Source: Echinostoma caproni
Lineage: Eukaryota > Platyhelminthes > Trematoda > Plagiorchiida > Echinostomatidae
DNA: 64,000 nucleotides
Direction of reading: 5' to 3'
Assembly: GCA_900618425.1 (NCBI GenBank)
Contig: UZAN01039643.1
Span: 56,465-120,464 of the forward strand
Shown: piece by piece, positions 48,330-60,111 of the stretch
Numbering within the stretch: position 1 is the stretch's first letter
Layout: the number at the start of each line of letters is the position of its first letter
The notes under the pieces: model-generated
What the model was told of the DNA's origin: nothing
What the model saw: only the letters and a program-made list of their open reading frames with translations
Databases searched by the model: none
Translations under genes and position numbers: made by a program

Positions 48330-49861
48330 GAATGGAACGAAGTGTGTTTCTGTTTAAGATACTTGTATGGTCAATTTTGTCACTTCAGTCGAGGTTACCT
48401 CGGAATGTACCTTATTTGGTAAATTGAAAAAAACAGCGTTGTATAGCACTTATCTTCAAGAGAGACAATTGGTCTCCGCCGTTATTCGAAGAGGCCCTTT
48501 TAATTTGTCTGCAATCTTCCATCGTCGACCGCTACCATACTGTTGATAATCGTCCCATTCTATCTAAAAACAGCGTATCTAGTGTAGCGCCGTTTTCACG
48601 TCCGCATCAAGTATTTTGGTGAGTTACCGTATTCACTTCCTGGACCTTACCATTTATATTCACTTTATGGATAGACTGGTGCCAGTCATATAAAAGACTC
48701 ATAGAAATATACCAAAGAACTCATATGACTTAGTTGGCCAACAATTACCCCACTTTTGAACATGAGCTCTAACAATTTCACTGGAAAGGCAAAAATCAAC
48801 ATGGGTATAGTTACTCATTGGAGATAATGACCTATTTCGTCAAAAATGGACTAATTGTGGGGCTAGAAAATGCACGAAAATGACTGAACCCCGTTGAGGG
48901 TGTTGTTTAATTTACATCTCTATAGCCCTCCTGTCCGTAAGTGTGGTTTCTGAAAGCCGATGCATCTGTAACGCCAACTGTATTCGGGAATGACAAATTC
49001 AGATAAAACTGGGTTATACCAAGCCTATACCATTGGGTCACTGTGCGGATCGCCGTTTCAACTTCCTGGGTTCACGTTGTTGATTATCACGGGCGAACGA
49101 TGGGTCAATATGGCTTTGGCTATTTGGCTGTCCATCAAAAAATGTCATTTAATTTTTAAAAAAATGACAAAAGATGTAGCAATAAATTGAGCAAAAATTA
49201 AAGGAAATGTTAAAAGCTGTCGTTGTGAAACTGTCGTTCAAAGGACTACTGCATGGTCAACAATGAAAGTGGCAAACGTGACTAGTTAGATGAATAGCAC
49301 ACGTTTAATCGATTGTCACTCATGTCCCATATGTCATTTGCACAATACGACTACTAGATTAGATATCTTTGTTTCTTTTATTTGTTTCCCACTGTTTATT
49401 GTTTTGTCTGTTTCGCACGCATCCCACTGACGCAGATCAATTCAGTAGTCAACCAGAATGACACCATGTTTACCGTAGAAGAAGTGGTATTGATCAAAAA
49501 GTAGAGGATTAAATTAACTAGTTGGAGCCACATCGCTGTCATGTTATATCCATTCCGTGCTGTGATGTCACAAGCATTCATGTAAGTGCTTTAGCCTGCT
49601 ACTTGCATATAATTAATGCGATACCTTTCGGGGTGTCTTATAGTGAGATGTTCGTGTTTATCTGAGGTTGCGATTTCTCTCAACAAATAAGTGCCACAAA
49701 GATTTACCCGGCGGTTAGGATCCTCCCTATTGGAAAAATGAGCTTCACAGTAATAACAAATGTATGGAGCAAAATGTTTTGCTCGTTGAATCATCTCCAG
49801 AATGGTACCAGACACTAAATTGTCCTCCCAAAAATTCCTTCATCCCTCGATCACAAACGAG

Positions 49862-49958
49862 TGCACATTTGAATCCATTGGTGGAGCCAAAGGGGAGCGC
49901 TTTTGGTCGCACCTAACTGGTCCCGATCCCTTCGACAGCTTCCAGACTCCACACGTCA
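49862..49958 (+). CDS. exon candidate, 97 bp, unknown product
   Basis: The acceptor ends cgatcacaaacgag after a pyrimidine-rich tract, and the donor is gtaatc. It starts in phase 0 and reads CTFESIGGAKGERFWSHL then TGPDPFDSFQTPHV. Only this plus frame is open across the whole candidate, but the minus strand is open too. The product is not recognised. Confidence 0.3.
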
Positions 49959-50387
49959 GTAATCCCTTAGGAATAACCAGAGATCGTTCAGGATGAATCG
50001 GACGTAAAAGAAGAGTACATTGCCCAATATTATGGGATTTCTCTAGAGCCAATGAGTTGTATTATGTTCCCATTGAGATCAATACACATCAGTTGTCTCG
50101 GCCAATTAACCCGATAAATTCACACGCATGGGAAACACAGACAAATTTCTAAACTGGGAACAAAGTCCCCGTTTATAGCGATTTCCGTTGGACAATCAGA
50201 CTAGTTGGTTTAAAGGTCAAACGAACAGTGTAATGTTTACACAGCAACTGAAAACGTCATCAGGGTGATATTGTCCGATCTGTGTCACCAACACTTTCGA
50301 CAGAGATCAGACGATGCCCACAACACTATGGTTACATTAATCATTGCGCGTCGGTTGATAAATAGTCGCACATACAAGTGAATAGGA

Positions 50388-50822
50388 ATGCGAGACGAGG
50401 AGACAAGTCTTTCTGGTGGCACGACGATTGCTGCGGCTCTCTTGAGCACCGGTACAGATCACTCAAACTGCTTCTTCTCGACCAATTTGACGTTGCGTCA
50501 TCAAGAAATCAAAAGCAGGTTGGCACAATGCATCCTGGATCGTTTCTGTGCATTTGTACAAGTGTATACTGCGGTTTATGTAATCGTAAATATATGCTCA
50601 GAAATAACAGAATCGTGGACAGAGAAAGACTGCGGTCACAATTACCCACTAAACACAATTGTTACCCAGGTTTCGTTACGGGGAAACTGTGCTTTCAATT
50701 CACCGAGAAATGTTTGGCGATTGTGGCAATCACCGTTGTGTATGCATAACATCGTTCAACAACTGACTCCGAATCAACACTGTGAAGTTATTATGGAGGA
50801 ATACAGAGATGAAGAATCATAG
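50388..50822 (+). CDS. open frame of about 144 codons, doubtful
   Basis: Among the longest uninterrupted frames outside the gaps. A second plus frame is open over most of the same stretch (50378-50749), and no splice sites or motifs stand out. It could be a chance frame or a decayed element. Nothing in either translation was recognised. Confidence 0.12.
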   Translation: MRDEETSLSGGTTIAAALLSTGTDHSNCFFSTNLTLRHQEIKSRLAQCILDRFCAFVQVYTAVYVIVNICSEITESWTEKDCGHNYPLNTIVTQVSLRGNCAFNSPRNVWRLWQSPLCMHNIVQQLTPNQHCEVIMEEYRDEES

Positions 50823-53694
50823 GAGGGAGGAATTTCGTACCCTTCAGACTACTTTGGCTATCACACCATGAACACGAATTTCCTTCTTGCTGGTCACACA
50901 TTCCTCTTTTGTATTATTTGAAACCAACAGTTTCACGTTATCTTTTTCGTACGTACATCAAGATGACATTATCCCTCTCCTAATTCAGAGGATTTGACAA
51001 ACCTGAGTAGTCCAAGCCACTTCGAAAACACCGTGCTCATTCAGTTATATCACGCAATAGAACAAAGCGTACTGGTAAAGTTTGAAATTTCGCAGTGGTA
51101 TCAGCCAACCCAGCGGAGTGAAAATTTTTAACTGTAAATTGATTGACCCCTCAATCACTTGGCATAATTGTCTACACAACTGGGAACCCATTCGCGGTGA
51201 TAGTGTTAATCAAAGAAAACGGTCATCTATTGATTGAGATTGGATAAAAAGCGTTTTCTTCAGAAAGCAGTGGTGTATATATTTAATAAATTCACCCCGA
51301 AGGTAAAAGGGAAATTGCGTACACAGAACGGAAATGGATGCTTGCTTCTCCGTTCATCTCGCTTATGTATACACATTTGTTGTCTTAGAAGTTATTTTGA
51401 GAAACTCCTAAACATGCGATTCTATGTGGAGCCACCTAACCATTGTTCAAATCGAAACACTAAAATCCAGCGTGCATATACGGGACAAATAGTTTCACCA
51501 AATAGATGCGTTTGCTATATCCTATGTCTGCGGTTGGTCTAGTGGGCGAAATCTCACTCGTCCTCTTTTGGTTCTGTTATCTGTTTTCGAGGACGCTATG
51601 TACAGTTTTACGTTTATATTGAAATTTTAAAACCGATTGAACTTCATAGCTCTGTCAACTGCCCAATTTGGATTCGCGGGACTGTTGGCTAATGCTAAAA
51701 TTTGTCAGCCCATTTTCTCTTAGTTCTAAGGTGTTAATCTCACTCTCTGATTTTTCTGCAGTGTTCGGTCGAATTCCTTTTCTGAATATTGACTTACCTT
51801 TAGTAAATAGAAAACAAGCTGAATCAATTTTTTTAAATATCACCATCATATCAGACGTGCAAGAACTCACGTGATATCATATCGAAAATAAGAAATAATC
51901 AATGGAGAAACTATTTGCATCTTATAGCACGATGAAACTGAAATCTACACACAAACCACAGCATACCATTTTATGAACGTTTTTAACAATTCCGTTCTGG
52001 AACGTAAAACGACTGAGGATCAAGTGTTGTTGGTGTTGTTATTGTTGTTGTTGTCATTGTTGTTGCTATTCTTGCTTCTAACTAACTGACCGCATAAATG
52101 TAATAGTATCGAGTTGAGAATGCTATTTTTTGTCTCAAACAAGCTACCTTCTTACCACTTACGTTTGGTTGCACAAGCAGTGACAGTATTTGGGTATCCA
52201 GTATCTGATCCGAAGCTCCAACAAACAGGATGTGTGGAGCACCACATTTGAAGCATGAGATGTGGATTCCCATAAGCCCATCATTGAGCACCCATTATTT
52301 TTAATTAATAAGGGTCGTAATGTTTAACTTGATTTACCTTGATGCTCTTCTGATCATGTTTCACATACTTGCAACTCAAGGGCATGTCAGCCACAGCGCA
52401 AATATAGCTCATTGGTGAAAAGAGTCGGGTATTGGTGCTTTGTGTGAATTTATTATGAGTGGTTGGCATTCTGTAGCGCGATTAATTCTCCTGTCTGTTT
52501 GCCCAAACTCAAGTGTGGTGGATTAACACTGGATTAAACAACCCCACAAACAAAGCTTATCACGAATCGTGAGTTGATGCAATTTCGGTCCAGACACACT
52601 GGAACAACTTTGAACTAGTTTTCGGACGCAACAAGAGTTAACCCACGACGTGATCGATCGTGATGTGATCGTCGGAAAAAATGTGGGCTTGGTCGTTGCA
52701 ATTTGGTCCGCATCAGCCCAACCACCCCGCCCCCTCCTTCATGCTTTTTACTTTTCTCCGTCTAATCAGCACGTCATAACTAACGGTCACATGATCTGTC
52801 GCTGAGTTCAAGTTTGAATATGGTCCCAGTGACACTAGTAGCGTCGTCTCGACATAATGGAGATGCAAATGTGAATGCATTGTAACTCCATTGGATCGGT
52901 TTCCACCGCATTCATTCACCTGCGCTAACGAGTACCCATGTTCATATCGCTTCGTCACTGTAACAATTTTTCTCCCTTTTGTTTACACAGGTGATAGCTG
53001 ACAGCCTAGAGTCAGAAATGGCGCAGGAATAAGGTTCGTTGATTTCGTCGGTTATTTCGATTATTGACATTTCTATCAGGCTTTTATTATATGGCGAAAA
53101 CAATTGGTTTGCTGATATCTGTGTGTAAGAGTGACAGAGGTCAAGGGCGCCAAAAATTTGACTTTTTGGGGTGCGTATTTGGTGTGTACTGACGTGGATG
53201 TGGTTTTCCGCGCCACTACGATCTAAAGGATTGTAATTTGTCACGTGACATTTTGTTTCTCATCCAATTTGAATTACCCTGCATTATTTGATAATAAATC
53301 ATGTGATTCTGGTAGATGACTAGGACTGAAACAAATACGAGATCGGAATCCAGTTAGACATAGGTTCATCCAAACTGTGAAAGCCGTGGATCTAAGAGCG
53401 AATGATGATTTTCATGTATAACAGCAGGTTGATAATTAACTCATTACAGGTTAGCTTTCGTTCACCACAAAATAGATGCGGAAAAACCGGTCATCGTGAC
53501 TTGGAACAGCAAGTATCGGAGGTGTAGCATTTGGGGATTGCTAATTTCTAGGTATAAACCACATTCCACGATCCAGTGAGATTGGTGTGCAGACTAAGTC
53601 AGGAAACACGTATCTCGCCTTCGTTTAGTTCGTGCGATCTCGAATGTCTAGGCCGTGCAAAATATCCTCTGTTTTATTTACGAAATGTTTTCGC
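50823..53694. other. stretch without recognised genes
   Basis: It holds a GTT-type repeat at 52026-52066. Other frames are short and lack support. Confidence 0.35.
52026..52066. repeat. (GTT)n imperfect microsatellite
   Basis: About thirteen GTT-like units with interruptions. Confidence 0.8.
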
Positions 53695-53771
53695 GAGGGG
53701 AAGGAAATCGAATCCTAGCCCTTTGTGATGTCCCTGGGCTTAGATCTCCTTACGGATTTCGGCCTCAAAAG
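53695..53771 (+). CDS. exon candidate, unknown product
   Basis: It ends at a strong gtgagc donor after caaaag. A pyrimidine-rich tract precedes a possible acceptor (ttttcgcgag). It reads EGNRILALCDVPGLRSPYGF then RPQK. It is short and the product is not recognised. Confidence 0.25.
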
Positions 53772-54214
53772 GTGAGCCTGTCAAAGCAGACCACGGAACG
53801 TGTCACTGACACTTGTAGCCAGCTAAACTGTTCTTCAAAATGATCCGCACAGCGTCTAACAGGACGTTGTTGATGGTAAATAAGCGAGCGTCAGCTTCGT
53901 ACATCGATACGCTCAAACCTCATGACCCGAATGAGAAGGAACATCTTACGGGAATATCCTCTCGTGGTAGCAAGTCTCATCTCCGCCTCATCACATTTCG
54001 CAGTTTCTTCTTACACCTAAGTTATCTTAAAATCCCTTTACCAATTGCGTTTTGTTATACGCGCTGTGGGCTAAGATTGATCAGCTTGCTTCAGGAAGGC
54101 GTGTCGATTCCACGGAATTGCAGAGTTTAATGACAACACTTGTTAGACCAAAACTTGCCTGATCGGCAGCGTGAACAGCATTCTTGATGAGCGAATAGTT
54201 TTCCTTACAGTATG

Positions 54215-54690
54215 GTCGAGGGTTAATGTCTAGGGTTGCGGCTGGTCACCCCTCCCTTGCACCTCGCAAAATGCCCCCATACGACCAGGTGTCACGAATA
54301 GCCTCTGCTGAGGAAGCCCTACTCACTGCTTTATCGTGGTGGATGTTTTACACCAAAGTGAGAGGACAAAAAGCCGAAATCCGGTGCTATAACCGGGTTA
54401 GTGAACCACTGGTAGTTCCAAACCAACCAAGATGAGACGTACGAACCACACACCTTTCCGGTTATGGCAGTTGTGGTCATCGGCTCGATTGGGCATCGAG
54501 GTGTATTGGGCACCTTAGACGTTTGATCCCGTCCAAAAGGGCGAATTATCCGATGAACTGGACACCGGCCCCCAATGAATTGTTCTTTTCACACCCCACC
54601 TTGCTGCCTTGCGGGTCAGGCTTTGGTTAGCCAAAGGCTCTGGTTGTAGATTGCTCAAGAAAATTCAGTTGCATTGACCTGGACAACCTG
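54215..54690. other. GC-richer island of unknown nature
   Basis: It is visibly richer in G and C than its flanks, with overlapping short open frames on both strands (for example PPYDQVSRIASAEEALLTAL on plus). Composition and mosaic frames suggest a decayed repeat, but no family was recognised. Confidence 0.3.
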
Positions 54691-56238
54691 ACAGTATTCC
54701 ACCCACATGCAAATGATGAAACATTTTTCTTTTTCATAAAGATTATTGTACCACGATTTGTTTGGAACATAGTCTGGATTCAGACGTGTGAAATATAAAA
54801 ACTGCAGTAAGTTGAACTTCGCTCACGCATTTCATCTGGCGCATATCGAAAGACAATTAAACAGACTGCATAAAACAGACTATCTCAATCTGCCTTTAGC
54901 ATGCCCAACGAAGCCAAACCCAATGTGATCGGATCAAGATACGATTTATTAGACTCTTTGGCTCGATTAAAAGACCGGTTGGGTACAGCCGATGCTTTGT
55001 ACATCGCACCGATTTAAACACCGACAAGGCTGGTCAGTTGCACAGGTGAATGCGATCAAACCACACACCGCACGAATAACCCAGTTTCAGGTTGAACCGG
55101 GCAAACCTCATTGGGGTTTGGCAGATCACACAATCCAAGGTGAACACAAATCCCAGACTTGTTGCATGAAGACAACACAATGCCAGCTTTGATTTTCCAA
55201 GTAATGTAAGATATAAAAACTGGAAAAAGCACACCAAGAAGTGTGAGCCACACAAGGGCAACCTAGGCAGGTATCTGTATGTTTCAAAGAGTTTACTAGA
55301 AGAATATCTGATCAATTTATTATACCCGCGTACTGAATGGTATAAGGATTCCGGCTCCCAAACAGTAAGTGAAGTTTCTGAGTCCCGCCTACGAAACAAA
55401 TAGCATAGTATGTTCTACTGGGAAGCTCAACGAAAACGAACAAGGACGTCTGCATTTATCAGACTACAACTATACTAAGAGGTAACCTCGCCTTCAATAA
55501 ACTAGTAAATAAGCTGTACTGAATAGACTCAAATAAACTCGTGCTCTTCCCCGTGAATAGAACTTCAGTATTTCTCAATTGAGTCCAGCATTTAGGCCGT
55601 TTAATCACCGTTTTGCCAACCCATTGTTTCAAAATCACAACTCAAAATTTTACGAACCTCTGATATACGGTTTGGGGTTCACATAAATCTACTCAAATGG
55701 GTCGAAATTCAGTGAGGAATAAGCTCTTAAACTGGCATTTTTCTTAAGATGTATCTCAGATTGTCCCACTACGAGGTAAGGGCATCTTACAGTCAACAGG
55801 GTCAACTGCTCAATTAAGGGACTCAGCAACCAGAGACTCCTGAATGAGTGGGAAGCTACGTAGAACTCGAGTGGCAACGGAAGCAGTGCCTAAAATAACA
55901 AGAAACTTCACTCCTGTGCCTTTTCGGAAGCTTCAAACCTATTCAACTCCAGTCATCGTTACCTTTTTGTGTCCCACCCGGTCAACCTGATCGATTTTGT
56001 TTATCTACGTTACCTTTGACGGTTGTCGTTGTGTTATCCACTAATATTATACTAGACTTTCCCATTTACTTCCCACTGCAAGAACTCATATTGAAACTCT
56101 CTAAACTCTTTAATCATAACAGGACAAAGCAGGAAAGAATTTTGAAAACAGAAATGATTTTCCAAATTTTTCACTTTTGGGTATGTGAATTTCCACTGCA
56201 CTGCAATAAACTATGAAATATAGCTTTAGTTCGTCCGA

Positions 56239-56291
<53 letters not shown>

Positions 56292-58718
56292 AAACTAAAT
56301 CACGAAATAAACTTCATCAACTCATCAGTTTGAAATTCAACTGATGATCACAAAAGCATTCAATTATTACCATCGTTCCACTTGAAATGAGGTTTATTAT
56401 TAGAGTAATGTGAATGGCGCAGGTTGAGCACATCTTGTTTGAGACTCAGATACAGATGGGAATGGAAAGTACAGCTGAGTCTTGGTGTATTCGAATGTCT
56501 TGTTTGTCAGAATTTGTGTTTTAGATTTTGTGCCACTAGTCAGCATAGTTTGATTTCTGTGAGAACTCGTTCCAATCGGTTTTACACAGTTTCATTCTTT
56601 TTAAAGCCCCAATTTATGGGTTAAATGGACGGATTTCTCGTTTACTCAAACAAGATTCATTTGGCAACTGACATAAGGGTCTTGTTCTATCCTACATGTA
56701 CTGATCGTCACGGTATTAGGAGTTTTCCCCACTCACTTGATTGCCAAATATTGTCCCCAAACTCAGACACACCCCAAGGTATTGTGCGGGGAACAATGAT
56801 CGGAGAAGTGAATCCGTTGTTCGGACAACTTGGTAGAACAATCTCCATTTTTCTCAAACAGCCTATTCCCGTGTCGGTCAACTCACTCAAACACGTGGTT
56901 TCAACAGTTTCGCCTTTGTCTACATGTACTTGACCTTATGGGAGTGTGCATGAGATCCTGTTACCAGAAAAGTTTTTTATCCATAAAATAATGTACTTAA
57001 CATCAGCTAAAAAAACGTGGAAAGTAATGATTTCCTTATCAGTTCGTAAATGCGCAGAGAAACCGAATTTTCCGAGTCAAACATTTCATTTAAATCTTTC
57101 GATCGCAAAGGGTGGTGAAACAGTCAATATTATTTTGTTTTGTCCGTACAACTTCACAGACATCAGCAGCAGTGAACTGTATTTATTTGGTTGTTTTCCA
57201 TCCTTGAGAATTCATTTTACTATCCCTCAGATAACAATGAACCTCATTAGCGATAGATTTTCCAATACGGTGACTGACAAAAGCGCACTGAACAGCTATT
57301 CAGTTTCCGGTAGGACTCATCAGCAGAGTATTCCATTTTGTGTCTCTGGCGGGACTCCTAAAGTCCTGAGGTCAGGAGGTATATGATCATCCTTGCACAC
57401 GGCATCACACACACAGAGAGAGAGATTTTACCCCCAACATTGCTGTTTGAGGCAAGACCCAGACAAGAATATCTAGGCTTGGTACTGCTATCTGTGAATT
57501 CAAATTGGAGAAAACAAGTGTGTTCCATTATCAGAAGGGAAGCTGTGTGCCCTAATTACTCATCATCGATCTAGCAGCTCCGAGCTTTCGACCCCAAACC
57601 CATAGGTTCGTGGTTTCAGTCATTACGGGAAAACCGAAATATTGCGCTTCGTTGGCAGGTGCCAACACGGATAAAAAACAATATTCTGTCTCAGCCATTG
57701 CTCACAGTTTCACTCACAAATAGTGTCATCCGGCTTTCTGATTGTCTACTCCCAAAAGGGCACGGAATACAATCACATGCACACCCGAAGTTAAAATGAT
57801 ATTTCCTAATCAGGTGTTCTGATAAAGATTAATTGATCCCAGTTTCCATCAGTCAGATTCACGAATCGGAATGGAAACCATTTCAATCAGAAACTCCTCT
57901 TCCCTCAGAGATAAGATGTTTTTGTTGCTAGCGCCATCCAGTTGGAAGTTTCTTGCTTGCTTGGTGTTGTTCGCTGTTCGCCGGAAGATTTCTGTGAAAA
58001 CTTTTCTTCAACTGTAAGATCATTTTCTCAATCGGAGGAGATGCTGCATTTTCAGGGAGGTGAGTTTGTGCATCTGGATGATTATTCCCATTCGAATGAT
58101 GCTCGCACGCTAGTCAAATGAGACGACGATCATTTGCGAGACGAGCTCGGAATCTGATAGATCATTCATAGTACATAAACAAGGTCATGTACCACAAACT
58201 CGATGTGCATATCCATTAGCCTACGTGAAAAAGCGTACGAATAATCGATTATCAGTTGTGATTGTCCGAATCGGTGGCTCTGTTCCAATCTTTTAACAGA
58301 CCGATCGATCGTGGCCCAGTTCACCACGAATATGTGAATCGTCAGGCCATACCCGGTGGAGTAGTCGTATTACATGGCACGATGCCGAAACAAACAGAAC
58401 CGCCGACCCATTCGATGACGCGGCAGTCTTTTTTCGAAAGCATTCGCTCGTGTGCACACACACGAGTCTGTGGTCGTTCTGTTTGTTTGTGATCGCGTCT
58501 GTATGTGTTTGTGCTTTTGTATGTATGTAGGTGTTTTGGTATCTACGCGAACAACTTTATACACATTTGCGGACATGCCTTTTTGACCGATGTGAGGTGC
58601 GCGCGTAAACAACAGCGCAACTTTCCGATCACGTATGACTAAATTCTGGACAACTGGAAAGCCCACCTGATCACCTGCCCAGTCTTTTTTCGGCTTTTCT
58701 ACTATCATTTGGCCTTCA
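54691..58718. other. stretch without recognised genes
   Basis: It holds a GATA microsatellite at 56239-56291, a small hairpin near 56322-56345 and open frames at 56.6-57.4 kb that lack splice support. A worn tRNA-like fragment may lie at 57.58-57.64 kb (ggttcgtggtttcagtc). Confidence 0.35.
56239..56291. repeat. (ATAG)n microsatellite
   Basis: Thirteen nearly perfect tetranucleotide units. Its length is likely to vary between individuals. Confidence 0.95.
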
Positions 58719-58841
58719 CTTCGGGGTCACAATGTGAGCGACTACATTTGGGTCAAGCGCATCGGAATAAATCCAGATTTGGATCGAATCCATGTGAGCG
58801 AGTATGATTCCAGCCGTTTCCCACGAAACGAGAATGCTTGA
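58719..58841. CDS. exon candidate, strand ambiguous
   Basis: The plus frame reads LRGHNVSDYIWVKRIGINPD, then LDRIHVSEYDSSRFPRNENA and a stop at 58839-58841. A strong gtgagc donor at 58794 would end a 55-bp exon beginning at 58739. The minus strand is also open, reading SILVSWETAGIILAHMD and SIQIWIYSDALDP with a stop after VTPK. Either may be real. The product is not recognised. Confidence 0.22.
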
Positions 58842-59502
58842 GAGAGGCAAGCATGGCCGGCATGAGTAATGAGACCAGTCAGAGCTCGCATAACGACGGT
58901 CCATCATTATATGCTAAACAGATTCGTCTCACTGGCTAGCAGTTTAATTTCATTTTGTGTGTTGTCAAGTTAAGAAAAGAAGCAAACAGTCATTTGATGA
59001 AAATGGTTGAATTTGCCACATGGTTGGTAGTTTGAAACATGCCTTTTAGTATGTTTCTGGACTTACCCTTACCTTTACCTTTACACGATTGTCCAGTAAA
59101 TGGTAGGTTTAGTTTATAATTAATCTCGATACCCCTAATACTGTTTGGCCTTTTTATTCGACTTTGCAATCCTGCAGCCGTTGGAATCGACACGAGTCAC
59201 GGATCACGTGTCACAGCCGCAAAGGAGGCACGGAATTGCACTGGCCATCGTAAGCTGGAATCTACCATCACCGAGAGGCATGAAAAAGGCCCCAGAAGTA
59301 GCGCTTTATTGAGCAAACTCAATTAAATACTATGCACAAAGAAAGATCATTGATCAATCATATCTTCTCCAATGACATTTTTTCCATTCTTGGATTCATA
59401 AAGCTTCCGTCTGAACCGCGCTGCTTCTGATTGGTTAGCACTATAGGCCTGTGGCTCGTTTTCCAGAGAGCCTAGCGCGTCGCACCGTGGCTGGTGTTAT
59501 CT

Positions 59503-60111
59503 NNNNNNNNNNNNNNNNNNNNNNNNNNNNNNNNNNNNNNNNNNNNNNNNNNNNNNNNNNNNNNNNNNNNNNNNNNNNNNNNNNNNNNNNNNNNNNNNNN
59601 NNNNNNNNNNNNNNNNNNNNNNNNNNNNNNNNNNNNNNNNNNNNNNNNNNNNNNNNNNNNNNNNNNNNNNNNNNNNNNNNNNNNNNNNNNNNNNNNNNNN
59701 NNNNNNNNNNNNNNNNNNNNNNNNNNNNNNNNNNNNNNNNNNNNNNNNNNNNNNNNNNNNNNNNNNNNNNNNNNNNNNNNNNNNNNNNNNNNNNNNNNNN
59801 NNNNNNNNNNNNNNNNNNNNNNNNNNNNNNNNNNNNNNNNNNNNNNNNNNNNNNNNNNNNNNNNNNNNNNNNNNNNNNNNNNNNNNNNNNNNNNNNNNNN
59901 NNNNNNNNNNNNNNNNNNNNNNNNNNNNNNNNNNNNNNNNNNNNNNNNNNNNNNNNNNNNNNNNNNNNNNNNNNNNNNNNNNNNNNNNNNNNNNNNNNNN
60001 NNNNNNNNNNNNNNNNNNNNNNNNNNNNNNNNNNNNNNNNNNNNNNNNNNNNNNNNNNNNNNNNNNNNNNNNNNNNNNNNNNNNNNNNNNNNNNNNNNNN
60101 NNNNNNNNNNN
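59503..60111. other. assembly gap (609 N)
   Basis: Undefined bases. The long open frames across it are artefacts. The flanks are GC-richer than the surrounding sequence. Confidence 0.99.

Noticed and set aside
56239..56291. CRISPR-like array
   Set aside because: Simple tetranucleotide repeat with no spacers. The genome is eukaryotic.
56946..57386. 146-codon open frame
   Set aside because: AT-rich, with no splice sites, motifs or known similarity. A chance frame is as likely.
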